Shown: piece by piece, positions 39,093 through 48,792 of the stretch
Layout: every line of letters begins with the position of its first letter
Position numbering within the stretch: the stretch's first letter is position 1
Source: a virus
DNA length: 64,000 nt
Strand: one strand, 5' to 3'
Virus record (IMG/VR): IMGVR_UViG_3300021479_000015
Span: 1-64,000 of that record
The notes under the pieces: model-generated
What the model was told of the DNA's origin: nothing
The model's database searches: none
Seen by the model: only the letters and a program-made list of their open reading frames with translations
Translations under genes and position numbers: made by a program

Positions 39093-39309
39093 TCGGTTGC
39101 TCCTTGCTGCTTACGGCCTCGCTGAAGTCCAGGAACGAAGGGCCTTGACCCGCGATCGCGGGTTCATCCAATTCCTTGTGCTTCAGCAGCAAACCGTAAA
39201 GCGTCGTTCCCGCCTTCAAGGCATCCACCCGCTGCTCGAAAGGCGTAGTGGACTTTATCGCTTCTGCGATGATGAGGGAAGCAAGACTTTTCAGGTCGGT
39301 TTCGAACAC
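39025..39309 (-). CDS. Small protein with palindromic insert
   Basis: 94 residues: FETDLKSLASLIIAEAIKST onward. A GC palindrome (39148-39163) is read as EPAIAGQG. The C-terminus is basic. Unknown function; it lies between internal virion genes and the membrane protein. Confidence 0.55.
   Translation of the reverse strand: MFETDLKSLASLIIAEAIKSTTPFEQRVDALKAGTTLYGLLLKHKELDEPAIAGQGPSFLDFSEAVSSKEQPNGSPKVRAGARRRVDHHSVGDT
39148..39163. repeat. GC palindrome in 39025 gene
   Basis: ACCCGCGATCGCGGGT, a perfect 16-base palindrome, coding strand followed by CAAGGCC, read as PAIAGQG. Confidence 0.55.
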
Positions 39310-39312
39310 GGT

Positions 39313-42300
39313 TTATTGCCCCTCGAAGGTATTGTGCTCAATTGTCTTGGGAGGCAGCGATTCAGAAGGATGAGGTTCAAATGTGTCAAGCATATGTTTT
39401 GCCATTTTCTCAGCCATGGGACCGCCCCGCATCATGATCCTAATATTTGTGAGTAGGGCAGGCTGTTCGTGTCCTTCCCCGTATTTTTCCTTTTCTTTGA
39501 TCCAAGCATTAACCCGAGTTATTGCCTTGGCGACGTTTTTAGAAGGCGGAGCCAAAAATTCAGGACTTCCCGCCATTCCGAATGCCGTATTAGCTTCGGA
39601 ACTTTGCAAAACATTTGCAATGCGCTCACTCCACGCGGGCTGCTGCATTCCTTGTTCTTTTGCCAAACCTGTCAACCCGCCCTTGGCGAAAGCCGCAATC
39701 GGAGGCCCCGCCATTGACGCAATGTTCAACACGTTCTCGGCAACATTCCCCTTTGGGGGTTCGCCATGCACGTTCTCAAATGGATCATCCTCGTGTGATA
39801 TACCCGCAGATAGTTTCTTTGGTTGGGGCGTACCGGGAGACATAGGCTGCGTCAAAGCCGACTGAATGAGCGGAATCTGCATCGAAGCCCAATAAGGCTC
39901 GAACACCTGGATGGCTTTCGCCATTTCCTTTTCATCGTTGATGCTCTTGACCAATGCCTTGAACAGCTTGGGATCGGTCATCGCCTCGCCCAGGATGCGA
40001 ATGGCGTCGTCCGGCTTGAGCGCTGCCGCCCACTTCTTGAACGCCTGCGAGCCGATCGAAGCGATCTGGATGGATGAGCCGCCATGCCCTCCGAACAAAC
40101 GGGTGAACACCTTGGCGCCCGTGATGCGCGCCACAATATCGTTCAACGCCAGCGTCGCCGCCTTCTCGGATACGCCGGGTATCTTTGGGCTGAGACGGTG
40201 TAACTCATTCTTGCGGGCGGTTTCGGCGATGCGCTTGAAGCGTGCCGCCACTCCCGGCCGCGCAGTGTCGAGCGCCTTGATCACACCATCGTTGCGCTCA
40301 AACCAGTCATGAGCCGCCTTGCCGTTCACGTGTTGCATTTCGGGCGTGAGATGATCCTGCACGATCGAATCCTTGATCATTCGGTCGAAGGCCATCTGCA
40401 CCAAGCCGTCCGTTGCCTTGCCGGTCGAATCACCTTCAGTCAAATCGAGCAGCTTACGGGTCTCACTGAATTGCTCGGTGCTGTGCAAGGCATTGCCGAA
40501 CAGCCGGCCGGGGTCGTTCAGAAACAAGCTGACGGCATGCTGCTTCAATTTCGTGGTGCTGAGCGTTTCCGCCTTGGCGGCAGCAACCGACTCTCCCTGC
40601 GACTTGATGGCATCTTCCACCTCGCGGCGAAGGTTCTCGAAGCCTGGATGCGCAAGCGGCCCGGTGTTGTTGCGCAGCCACTGCTGGGCGCGACTGCGAT
40701 TGAACTGCCCTTGCGGCATGGCGGCGGTGTAGAAATCCTGTCGTAGATACTTTTCTAAAAATGCAGGTGCGTTGCCTTCTCCCGCCTTCTGCGAAACTGC
40801 CCGCATGAAGGCCCCGAACGCGTCGATACCCCCAGAGCCTTGACTGATCACATGGTCGATCGTCTCGCCGGGTGTGACGCGCGGATAACCGGGCTCATCG
40901 TGGCCTAAGATGTTACCCACTGGCCCGCGGCTGAACGTCTGGTGAAACTCCTTGGTGGCGGCGTTTGCTTCCTTGAGCGTCTCGCCACCAGGAGCCGCCG
41001 ATTTCACTCCCTGCAGGGCTTTCGAGATGCGCGTGAGATAAGCGAGGCGCACACGATCGGGCGCAAAGTCGGAGGTGACCTGCCTGATCTCCTGCTGAAT
41101 TTCGCTGTCGAGATCGATGGCATCCTGCAAGCGCGCGCCGGGGCCGAAGCGCTTGGTCTCCTCTCCGCCAGCAACCTTTTTCTCGTGAAGCGGCTTCATA
41201 CCAGCGCGTTGCCGCATTTCATCTGTACGAGCGTTAAGTTCGGCCAGATTCATCTCGTGCGGTAATTTCTTCGGTTTAGATGCTGGCGTTTCTTCTTCGA
41301 TCTCCGCATTTTCAAAGAACCGATCCACCACATCGCCGGGGAATCGCGCGTCGCTTTCACCCGGCCGCTCCTTGTGCTCCTTCCTGATGGAGTTCAACTC
41401 GTCGTAAACCGGGTCCATGGAGACCGGCACCGCCTTGTCCACCTTCGCCCACTTGGCCTCGGTGACCGCGTGCATGTCGTCGCGCGCTTCCAGCAGGTAC
41501 TGACGTGCCAAGGTGCTTTGCAGGTTCTTGAACTTCGTCGCGTCCACCTCGCTGGGAATGGCGTTGCCCACTGCCGTATCAAACGCCCGCTTGGCTTCTT
41601 CTACCGCCTGCTGCGCGCGACGCTGCACGAGTTGCGACCACTGCGCCGTCTTGGCGCGCAAGTAGGTGGCGGTATCCGGGAAGCTCGCACGACTGAATTG
41701 TTTGTCGGCCAGGATAGCGTCTTCGGTCGCCTGGTACTGCTGGTCGTACAACCCCGCCAAGTCGCGATCCTTATCCCGCACCGTGCGCACCAGTGCGATC
41801 AAGCCGGGATCCTCGGTCTGAATGTCTACCGGCACTTCTGCTCCCGGAGACAGCTCAGGCTGCTTGTCGAGCTGCTCGACGGCTTTGGGCAAATCGCTTG
41901 CCGCCTCGGAAATGTTCCGAGCTACGCGCGGCTCTGCCGAGTAGAGCGACTTTACCCAATCCTTGGCGGAACGCACGCCGCTGAACGCCGCCTTGACAGC
42001 GGAAAGACGCAGCAAGCCGGCTACCGCCCCGATGGTCTTGCCTTCATCGCCGGGAATGACTTCCTCGCCGATGAACGCTCCCGAGCCGATGGATACGGCA
42101 GGCACAGCCTCGTGATAGAACACGTTCCACGCCTTGCGGGCAAGTGATGTACCTACACTGGTAGCTTCCTTTGCAACTCCCAAAGCAGCAAACGGAAGAT
42201 TTGCCCCGGCAAATTCACCTATGTTGGCGCCAAGCGAGGCCGCCCAATCTGTCACACCTTCTTGCTCCGGGGTTGATGTCGGCAAGCCGGCGCGCTCAGC

Positions 42301-42717
42301 GATGTTCTTGAAGTGCGCGGTTGATCCCGTATAGATCGGCTTGTCATCGCCCTTGATTGCTTGCGCAGCTTGCGCACCCATAAGAAGCGGTCCAACAAAG
42401 GGATTCCGCTCCAAGTGGCTGGCTACTGCCGGATAGTTCTTGATGAAGTCGTTCGCGGAATTGATCGTATCGATTGGAAGTCCAAGGTCTTCTACCAACC
42501 CGGAAACGATGCCGTGCCCGCTGAACTTCGCCCAATTGCTTAGGTGATCGGCAACAGCCGGATTCTGCTGCAGAGTGTCATCGATCGACAACTCGTTCTT
42601 GACCTTGGTATAGGGATTGGGCGCGTAATCTCCTCCCGCCGAAGTAGGTGTAGGGGCTTGCCCCGCTTCTTCAGCGGGGTCCATTTTCAAAGACGAATAT
42701 GGATTTTCATCCATCAT
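39313..42717 (-). CDS. Large internal virion (ejection) protein
   Basis: 1134 residues. Low-complexity N-terminus holding a palindrome-encoded MDPAEEAGQAPTP (42655-42679), then a mostly helical body with hydrophobic patches (WAASLGANIGEFAGANLPFA) and long coiled regions. This size and helix content, between a 599-residue protein and the tail genes, fit the large internal proteins that podoviruses eject with their DNA. No enzymatic motif (lysozyme-type) is clear. Confidence 0.6.
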   Translation of the reverse strand: MMDENPYSSLKMDPAEEAGQAPTPTSAGGDYAPNPYTKVKNELSIDDTLQQNPAVADHLSNWAKFSGHGIVSGLVEDLGLPIDTINSANDFIKNYPAVASHLERNPFVGPLLMGAQAAQAIKGDDKPIYTGSTAHFKNIAERAGLPTSTPEQEGVTDWAASLGANIGEFAGANLPFAALGVAKEATSVGTSLARKAWNVFYHEAVPAVSIGSGAFIGEEVIPGDEGKTIGAVAGLLRLSAVKAAFSGVRSAKDWVKSLYSAEPRVARNISEAASDLPKAVEQLDKQPELSPGAEVPVDIQTEDPGLIALVRTVRDKDRDLAGLYDQQYQATEDAILADKQFSRASFPDTATYLRAKTAQWSQLVQRRAQQAVEEAKRAFDTAVGNAIPSEVDATKFKNLQSTLARQYLLEARDDMHAVTEAKWAKVDKAVPVSMDPVYDELNSIRKEHKERPGESDARFPGDVVDRFFENAEIEEETPASKPKKLPHEMNLAELNARTDEMRQRAGMKPLHEKKVAGGEETKRFGPGARLQDAIDLDSEIQQEIRQVTSDFAPDRVRLAYLTRISKALQGVKSAAPGGETLKEANAATKEFHQTFSRGPVGNILGHDEPGYPRVTPGETIDHVISQGSGGIDAFGAFMRAVSQKAGEGNAPAFLEKYLRQDFYTAAMPQGQFNRSRAQQWLRNNTGPLAHPGFENLRREVEDAIKSQGESVAAAKAETLSTTKLKQHAVSLFLNDPGRLFGNALHSTEQFSETRKLLDLTEGDSTGKATDGLVQMAFDRMIKDSIVQDHLTPEMQHVNGKAAHDWFERNDGVIKALDTARPGVAARFKRIAETARKNELHRLSPKIPGVSEKAATLALNDIVARITGAKVFTRLFGGHGGSSIQIASIGSQAFKKWAAALKPDDAIRILGEAMTDPKLFKALVKSINDEKEMAKAIQVFEPYWASMQIPLIQSALTQPMSPGTPQPKKLSAGISHEDDPFENVHGEPPKGNVAENVLNIASMAGPPIAAFAKGGLTGLAKEQGMQQPAWSERIANVLQSSEANTAFGMAGSPEFLAPPSKNVAKAITRVNAWIKEKEKYGEGHEQPALLTNIRIMMRGGPMAEKMAKHMLDTFEPHPSESLPPKTIEHNTFEGQ
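42655..42679. repeat. GC palindrome in internal virion protein gene
   Basis: GGCTTG then CCCCGC-TTCTTCA-GCGGGG; coding strand ends CAAGCC and gives DPAEEAGQAP. Strong copy. Confidence 0.65.
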
Positions 42718-44513
42718 TGCCCCACAGCAGGCTTATGCGCGTCGCTCCACTCTTTTTCTTTTTGTGCGATCACGGCTGCAAGCGCCTTCTTGTCCTCGGG
42801 CGTCAACTGGCGGGAACGACTACGCAACGTTTGTATCTGCTCCAGCGAAAGCGCGGTCGGATCCTTGCGCAAAATCTGCACCGGATCGCGCTTCGCTTGA
42901 CTCTCCGGGAAGATGCCTATTTTATTTATCCGATCAAGATTTTCCTCATCCAACAATTTACCAGATTGTTGCATTAAGTTGATATCCGATTGAATATTTC
43001 CAGTAAACGACTGCAAAGAATCGGCAATAACCTTACGGTTAAATCCTTCCGATTTATAAACTTTTGGAATTCGATCCAGCACCGCGCCTATTGTTTTAGC
43101 GTTAGTCTTACCGCTACCCTCATACAGCGAAAGCGCAGATTCTGCTTTAATATGCGCAGCTTCCCAGATCGCCGCGGGCTCGTTCACAGTCGCGTATTCG
43201 GCCGCCAGCGTCGAAAGCTTGCCGGTTGTCAGCCCTGCTACATCACCCATGTCGTAAAGAGTGTTCATCGCTGATATCAAATCGGTTGAATTTACGACGG
43301 TAGCGATATCTTGCCGATTAAAACTCTTGCTCCCTGTTACTGATTCAAGCCGTGCTTGCGCTTGCGCAGACTGCTTGGACATCCCAGGATTTTCAGCCAA
43401 AATTTCTTTCGCGCGATCCGCAATACGCCCTTCCTTGGTGGCGCTCGCTTGCGCAGCCTTAAACTCGCGTTCCGATTCCAGTTTTGCACTAGAAAGCGTA
43501 TAGTTTTTATCGTCCTTGTGCAATTCCATAAGCTCAGGTACGCGAGTCAGTTCGTAATCCCCGGCCGTGCCTAAACCACCAAGCCGTCCCACTCCTGCGA
43601 TTGCAAACTTCTTGTGGAGGTCTTCCAATCCCTTGTTGTACTGCTCCAACTCCTGCTCGCTCGTCGGCGGCTTGGTCACTTGCACATAGTTCTGCACAGC
43701 GGTCTGCTCGGCAGTCGTCGCCTGCTTGCCAAACGCCTGGTTCCACGCCGCTAGTATCTGCTGTGGATCGCCGCTTGCCACGCGCTGGTCTGTTTTGAAC
43801 GCGTTGAGACGCAGGTTGCGATCCATGCTCTCGTCAGTAACTTTTCGCAACTCGCCAACCGCTTTAGCCCGGCTGTCCATCAGCTTTATTACGTCTTCGT
43901 CCATGCCGTTTTCCGCCAGAAACTTCACCTTGTTGTCCTGATACTTGGTTGCGGCAAGACCCAGCTGCAGCTTGCCGGCTGTCGCATCTGTCTCCATGAG
44001 TTTGACCGCATCCGCGTACTCCTGCCGCATCATGTCGTGGCGCTTGAGCGCGAGTTCGGTGTTATCCTTCCAGGCGGTGTAGGCGTGCTTATAGGCTTCC
44101 TCGTCGCCCGCCCGGATGGCGTCCATCGCAGCGGAAGAACCCTGCAGCGCGTTGATCATGGGGCGATGCGTGAACGCAGCAGCGATCATGGCGAACACGC
44201 TGCCCACCGAGCCGAACGCTTTCACGGGATCGGTGGCAAATTTCTGCTTCTGCTGGTCTTCGTTCCACGAAGGGATGTCGTGCGAGGTGGCGGCTTCGGC
44301 GTTGAACGCCTGGTGCGCGCGAACTCGCGATTCTTCGACATTAGCGGAAGTGGACGTGATGATGGATTTGTCGTCCGCGGCCTTCACGTCGGCAAGATTG
44401 CCGAGCCCCTTGGATACCTTGCCGATGTCGCCCGCGCCCGTATCGGACGGCGCGAAGATGGGATCGGCCGATTCAGGCAGGATCGTCTCGCCTTCGGCAA
44501 AAGCGTTGGCCAT
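42714..44513 (-). CDS. Internal virion protein
   Basis: 599 residues, nearly all helical and charged (QQKQKFATDPVKAFGSVGSV, SAAMDAIRAGDEEAYKHAYT, ALKRHDMMRQEYADAVKLME). Overlaps the larger internal protein by ATGA. Probably one of the ejected core proteins. Assignment by size, composition and position. Confidence 0.6.
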   Translation of the reverse strand: MANAFAEGETILPESADPIFAPSDTGAGDIGKVSKGLGNLADVKAADDKSIITSTSANVEESRVRAHQAFNAEAATSHDIPSWNEDQQKQKFATDPVKAFGSVGSVFAMIAAAFTHRPMINALQGSSAAMDAIRAGDEEAYKHAYTAWKDNTELALKRHDMMRQEYADAVKLMETDATAGKLQLGLAATKYQDNKVKFLAENGMDEDVIKLMDSRAKAVGELRKVTDESMDRNLRLNAFKTDQRVASGDPQQILAAWNQAFGKQATTAEQTAVQNYVQVTKPPTSEQELEQYNKGLEDLHKKFAIAGVGRLGGLGTAGDYELTRVPELMELHKDDKNYTLSSAKLESEREFKAAQASATKEGRIADRAKEILAENPGMSKQSAQAQARLESVTGSKSFNRQDIATVVNSTDLISAMNTLYDMGDVAGLTTGKLSTLAAEYATVNEPAAIWEAAHIKAESALSLYEGSGKTNAKTIGAVLDRIPKVYKSEGFNRKVIADSLQSFTGNIQSDINLMQQSGKLLDEENLDRINKIGIFPESQAKRDPVQILRKDPTALSLEQIQTLRSRSRQLTPEDKKALAAVIAQKEKEWSDAHKPAVGQ

Positions 44514-44521
44514 ACCTCATG

Positions 44522-45211
44522 CTATACCGCAGCCAGCGGCGCGAGAGAAGCCAAGGATGACCCGATCTTGCCCCAATCCATGCTGCCGAGCGACTTGGCG
44601 AAGCCCATGATGGCGTTGGTGGTGTCTTGCTGCTGCTGGGCATCGATCGCCGCGAGCTTCTCCTGGATGCCCACTTCCATCCCTAATGCCTGATTACCTT
44701 GCGTGATGAGCTGGTTGCCGGCGTCGAACAACTGCTTCTCCAAGGCGCCCCGCTCTACTTCCGTTTGCAGCCCAAGCGAGTTTATATCCTGAGTGAGGCC
44801 GCTGTTGCCCATCGGGTTGGTATTCTGCCCTCGCGAGCCCGCTCCCTGAATCAGACGAGCCTTAGCGGCGTTCTGGGCCAGTTCCAGTTGAGCCTGCTGG
44901 GCGGGGGGTAAAGTGCCCTGCTCCAGGTACGACTGCAACCCTTGCCCTTCCGCGGTCAAATGCGAGCCCAAGGCGCCCAACTGCCCCGCTTCCCCGGTCA
45001 AGGCGTTGACCGGAGCCGAGTTCGGGTCGCCCTTGAAGATATCGTAGGCCCCCACCCCCAAGGCGAGCCCCGGTCCTGCCACATTCCCGATATTGCCCAG
45101 GAGGCCGCCCGCGCCGGCAGCCCCGGAACTTGCGATGTTCGGAAACGGCGACTGGCTGCCGCCGGTCGGATCCTGGTAGTCGTTGCCGGTCAGGTTGAAG
45201 TTCGGGTCCAT
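44522..45211 (-). CDS. Small internal virion or tail protein
   Basis: About 229 residues from ATG 45211. Gly/Ala-rich N-terminal half with a hydrophobic run (SGAAGAGGLLGNIGNVAGPG), then helical Gln-rich segments (ALGMEVGIQEKLAAIDAQQQ). It precedes the two larger internal proteins in the same operon. Likely a third ejected protein. Confidence 0.6.
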   Translation of the reverse strand: MDPNFNLTGNDYQDPTGGSQSPFPNIASSGAAGAGGLLGNIGNVAGPGLALGVGAYDIFKGDPNSAPVNALTGEAGQLGALGSHLTAEGQGLQSYLEQGTLPPAQQAQLELAQNAAKARLIQGAGSRGQNTNPMGNSGLTQDINSLGLQTEVERGALEKQLFDAGNQLITQGNQALGMEVGIQEKLAAIDAQQQQDTTNAIMGFAKSLGSMDWGKIGSSLASLAPLAAV

Positions 45212-45212
45212 C

Positions 45213-45704
45213 TTACACCCTTGCGAATATCTGCTTGCGCTCGAACAGCCGCCCAAGTTTCTCCTTGATAAGGTCGTGCGGCACGTCCGTCATCTCCTCC
45301 ACCACGATGATGGCCACCCCCTGGTTCTTGGCCCATTGCAGGAAGTGGTCGTAGAAATCGGCCGCGCCTTCGACATGCCCTTCCTCCGCAAGCACGAAGC
45401 GCTCGCGCACTACCGGGCGGCCATCCAGCGTTTCCTCGCGCATCGTCTGCGCGAGCGCACAACCATGCTCCTGGTAGAGGAAGAGGTGCTCGTTAGAGTA
45501 GATCAGGCTCTTGAGCCACTGCATGATCTGCGGCTCGCTCAAGGTCGGCCGCGCCTTCTGCAGGCGGCGCATGATCCAGCCACCATGCTTTTGCAAGTCG
45601 GCAACCTCGAAGCGGCGCGTGACGGGCGGCGGCGCGATCGCGTTACCCTCCACTGCGGCGACGTTGGGCATCTTGGTCGTTTGACGAATAGCCTCAACCG
45701 TCAT
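45213..45704 (-). CDS. GNAT-like acetyltransferase-fold protein
   Basis: 163 residues. Segments LQKARPTLSEPQIMQWLKSL, LYQEHGCALAQTMREETL and WAKNQGVAIIVVEEMTDVPH are arranged as in phage GNAT-like proteins found next to internal virion genes (such as T7 gp13-type). An acetyl-CoA P-loop (Q/RxxGxA) is not clear. Likely a virion assembly factor, not a proven enzyme. Confidence 0.5.
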   Translation of the reverse strand: MTVEAIRQTTKMPNVAAVEGNAIAPPPVTRRFEVADLQKHGGWIMRRLQKARPTLSEPQIMQWLKSLIYSNEHLFLYQEHGCALAQTMREETLDGRPVVRERFVLAEEGHVEGAADFYDHFLQWAKNQGVAIIVVEEMTDVPHDLIKEKLGRLFERKQIFARV

Positions 45705-45919
45705 GCTGGTCGCTCCCTAATCTCGGCCTTCAACCCAATTTTATCAAGAGCACGTTTTATTTTCTGCGCTTCCCAAGAATTTTTGCAAACCCATCCTAAA
45801 TCGCGTTCGCCAAATCCAGCGCCGCTGAAGTCTGAAACTCGCCCGGCCGCGTTGTGAGCAACGCTGTCCATATGAAACTCGCCATTCCAAGCGTATTTTG
45901 TCACTACCTCAACACCCAT
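45701..45919 (-). CDS. Small phage protein, unknown
   Basis: 72 residues: VVTKYAWNGEFHMDSVAHNA, then LGWVCKNSWEAQKIKRALDK. Aromatic and charged. It overlaps the next gene by ATGA. No family recognised. Confidence 0.55.
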   Translation of the reverse strand: MGVEVVTKYAWNGEFHMDSVAHNAAGRVSDFSGAGFGERDLGWVCKNSWEAQKIKRALDKIGLKAEIRERPA

Positions 45920-45920
45920 A

Positions 45921-46268
45921 TCAAGAAACTCCTAGAAGAGAACTGGCGGCTTGGTGCTCGATGTAGTGCTGGCCGATCCATTGCGCCAAAGCGGCCTCGT
46001 CTTGCCAGTCTACCTCCGAGAGGTTGTAAGACGCAAGACCAAGCGCCTTGTCCATCGCCTGGTGCATATCCTGATGCGAATTGAGAAACCCCGCCAGACT
46101 GGCGGGGTCTTCGGGGTCAAACGGCTCCAGCGGGTATTCTACCAAGATGATGCCCTTGGTGGCTTCCACGAGGCGGATGATATCGCGATGCGAGGCAGCA
46201 TTCGCGAACTGCCACCCTGCCAGATCGGTGGACGTGCGGGGAACGGCGCTGAGTTGGGCGAGAGGCAT
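45921..46268 (-). CDS. Virion-associated protein with palindromic insert
   Basis: 115 residues, acidic and helical (LAQLSAVPRTSTDLAGWQFA, then GIILVEYPLEPFDP). A GC palindrome (46088-46108) encodes PASLAGFLNSH. Coupled to the tail-protein gene by an overlapping start. Function unknown. Confidence 0.55.
   Translation of the reverse strand: MPLAQLSAVPRTSTDLAGWQFANAASHRDIIRLVEATKGIILVEYPLEPFDPEDPASLAGFLNSHQDMHQAMDKALGLASYNLSEVDWQDEAALAQWIGQHYIEHQAASSLLGVS
46088..46108. repeat. GC palindrome in 45921 gene
   Basis: ACCCCGCCAG-A-CTGGCGGGGT, a perfect 10-base stem, in frame as DPASLAGFL. Confidence 0.55.
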
Positions 46269-48586
46269 TAGCCGCGGAACCCCACGATTTCATCCTGCAG
46301 CGCTACGCTGATCAGGTTCATATCTGCCGCTTGCGTCGTGATGGTCAACCCCGTCATGACGCCTTGCTGTCCGATCGCTTGCGGCGGCACTTCGAAATAC
46401 CCCGCGACCGCGGGGGTGATCACATACGGGTTGTTCGTGAACGGGGCTGCGGTATTCTCGTTATCGACGTTCACCGTAAAGCTCGGGCTTGAATTATTAT
46501 AGACGTAGGCTACCCCGAACAGCCGCGTGGATGTCTTGAGATGCGTGTACCCTCCAGGCGCATCCCACAAGCGCGACTGCACCACTTTGCTAAATCCGTT
46601 CGTCGGCACTTGAAACAGCGGGTAAATGTTGAAGTTGTCCATCCCGTAGACGGTCAAGACGGAATTGATCTCGGAGCTTGCCACGAAAGTGAGCGATAAA
46701 TCCTGCGTGGATGCCCACCACACTTTGCCGTCCCACATGAACAGCTTGCGCACCGACCCGCCGCTTATGGGATCGATGATGGGAACCAGCACCATCCACA
46801 CTTTTCGATTAAAGACCGTCGCCTTGGCCGCGCTCAACTGCCGCCCCCCAAAATTAGCGACCGAGTTCCACAAACCGTTGGGAATGCCTGAGCCGTCGAG
46901 ATCGTCGCTCACCTTGGCGAACGTCGAGCCGGCAAGCTGGTAGACCCCGATCGAGTTGGCGAGCATCGGCAGGTTGCCAAAGGTTAGCACGGATGCCGGA
47001 TAGGGTGTCCCAATCTCGGGATCGGCGTTGAGGTAACTGTAGGTCGTGGTAGGCGGTGTGCCGCTGGTGGTCACACCCGAGATGTAATCGGTCGCCGAAT
47101 CCCCGATCAGGAAGAGGAAGCCGTTGCTCGCCAACAGCTGCGTATAGCCTACGCGAAGCTTGCTGTTCGACGCGGTGAATGACACCCCACCGGCACTGGT
47201 GGCGAAATTAACCACGCTGCCGGGCGCGCTGGCGTTGATCTGGTTGCCGTTGGCGACCCACACGTGCCCGGCATAGGTCTCAACCGCGGTGCCCTGAATG
47301 CCGAACGGCATCAGCTCGACGGTTGCCGAAGCGTTCACAGGCGCATCCGCTACCGTCAAAGTAGGCGGCGTGTTGCTGCCGTAGAGGCCGCCGCTGGCTA
47401 TCGTCACTCCTGTAATGACGCCGGCTGTGATGATAGGCTGAAACGTCGCTTGTTGAACGGGCGACCCACCACCGGAAGCTACGATCGTAGTAGAGGCACT
47501 ATAATTGGTGCCCGTAGGAGTGCCGGTCACGCTGGTGACCGTGAAATTGCCGGTGTCCGATGTCGTCAACGTCGCAGTCGGTGCTCCACCTCCACGTTGA
47601 TAATCACCTTTGTTGACTATCGTAACGCTCGTTATGACTCCTCCCGAAATAACCGGACTGAGAACCGCTCCCGTGAAAGTGGCTGTGCCACTCGATGTAA
47701 TCGTTAAATTTAGCGTAGTAAATCGTGAATATCCACTTCCACCATTAGTAACTACGATCGAACTGATTCCCCAATCTGGGCTCCCTGGTATGTTGTTGGC
47801 AAATGTCACCGTGAACGTCGCACCACTACCGCCGCCCGTAGACGAAAGCACCGCAGTCAAAGAAGCGCCGCTGCCACCCGAATTGCCCCCTGAAAACGCA
47901 AGCGTGACCGTCTGCCCCGGCAGATATCCCGCGCCGGGATTGGTCTCGGTCACGTTCGTCACCACACCGTTATTGATCGTCGCTACGAACGTGGCACCGA
48001 AGCCGCTGCCGCCGGTCGCCACTACGATGGGGTTGGTCTTGTAGCCGGCGCCGACATTGGTGAGGGTGACGATCGGCCCGAGCGAGCCCGCCTGGTAAAG
48101 GATCGCTCCATCCCAGACCCAATAGCCGTTGAAGCTCGTATTGCCGGGGGCTGACGCGACGATGATCAGGTACTGGCTGGCCCACTGCGTAATGCCGATG
48201 TTGATCGTGGCCGCACCGGGGGCGGAACCGGGCGGCAGGATTTGCGTCGTTGCGCCATCAGACAAACGCACCTGCTGTAGGCTGCCGTCCGACAGCTCCA
48301 CTGCGGCGTAGGCAGTGGATCCCAGATTATAGAAAGCAAACCAGACGATCGAAAGCGCGCCGGGGGCTGTGAACAGCTTCGTTCCTTTGCCGGGGAGCGT
48401 GCGCAGATTGCGCTTCTTGAGCGGCATGAAACCGTCGCACCACGCCATCTTGCGCTCGTCCACTCCCAAGCGAGGAACGGACGTATCGATGCCTTGAAAC
48501 TCCTCGAACAGGAGAGGTTGCGGCCCCGGCGGGTAGTAAGGGTTTTCCTGCTCGGCAGTAGGGGGCGAGGGCTTCTCCAGGCTCAT
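46268..48586 (-). CDS. Tail/neck structural protein with beta-repeat insert
   Basis: About 772 residues from ATG 48586. The N-terminus FEEFQGIDTSVPRLGVDERK, with CDGFMPLKKRNLRTLPGKGT, is typical of phage stabilisation or tail-tube-tip proteins. The middle (about 190-440) is a run of ~40-residue beta units (TNVGAGYKTNPIVVATGGSG; TNPGAGYLPGQTVTLAFSGG). The last part is beta-rich with WASTQDLSLTFVASS. A palindrome near 46400 encodes TPAVAGYF. Confidence 0.65.
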   Translation of the reverse strand: MSLEKPSPPTAEQENPYYPPGPQPLLFEEFQGIDTSVPRLGVDERKMAWCDGFMPLKKRNLRTLPGKGTKLFTAPGALSIVWFAFYNLGSTAYAAVELSDGSLQQVRLSDGATTQILPPGSAPGAATINIGITQWASQYLIIVASAPGNTSFNGYWVWDGAILYQAGSLGPIVTLTNVGAGYKTNPIVVATGGSGFGATFVATINNGVVTNVTETNPGAGYLPGQTVTLAFSGGNSGGSGASLTAVLSSTGGGSGATFTVTFANNIPGSPDWGISSIVVTNGGSGYSRFTTLNLTITSSGTATFTGAVLSPVISGGVITSVTIVNKGDYQRGGGAPTATLTTSDTGNFTVTSVTGTPTGTNYSASTTIVASGGGSPVQQATFQPIITAGVITGVTIASGGLYGSNTPPTLTVADAPVNASATVELMPFGIQGTAVETYAGHVWVANGNQINASAPGSVVNFATSAGGVSFTASNSKLRVGYTQLLASNGFLFLIGDSATDYISGVTTSGTPPTTTYSYLNADPEIGTPYPASVLTFGNLPMLANSIGVYQLAGSTFAKVSDDLDGSGIPNGLWNSVANFGGRQLSAAKATVFNRKVWMVLVPIIDPISGGSVRKLFMWDGKVWWASTQDLSLTFVASSEINSVLTVYGMDNFNIYPLFQVPTNGFSKVVQSRLWDAPGGYTHLKTSTRLFGVAYVYNNSSPSFTVNVDNENTAAPFTNNPYVITPAVAGYFEVPPQAIGQQGVMTGLTITTQAADMNLISVALQDEIVGFRG
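46400..46415. repeat. GC palindrome in tail/neck gene
   Basis: CCCCGCG-AC-CGCGGGG, coding strand reads TPAVAGYF. Shorter member. Confidence 0.5.
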
Positions 48587-48792
48587 GGCTTCCACTGAGC
48601 ATTAGCAAGACCACAGCATCCCTTGCGCGCGGCACCAAGCGGCTCCGTAATGGGCTGCCCTGCCGGCACCGAAGGCGCTGCAGGCCCCCACTGCCACATC
48701 ATGCACTGCGATCCGATGCAGCGCGCGGCCGTCGAGCGTGCAACGTCGAACGGGCACCACTTGGTCGCAGCTTCGTCTTCTGTGAACATCAA
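48583..48792 (-). CDS. Small Cys-rich phage protein
   Basis: 69 residues: WCPFDVARSTAARCIGSQCM then a C-terminal GCCGLAN, with five Cys. The CPF...CIGSQC pattern occurs in many phage genomes (from memory). May bind zinc. Coupled by ATGA. Confidence 0.65.
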   Translation of the reverse strand: MMFTEDEAATKWCPFDVARSTAARCIGSQCMMWQWGPAAPSVPAGQPITEPLGAARKGCCGLANAQWKP

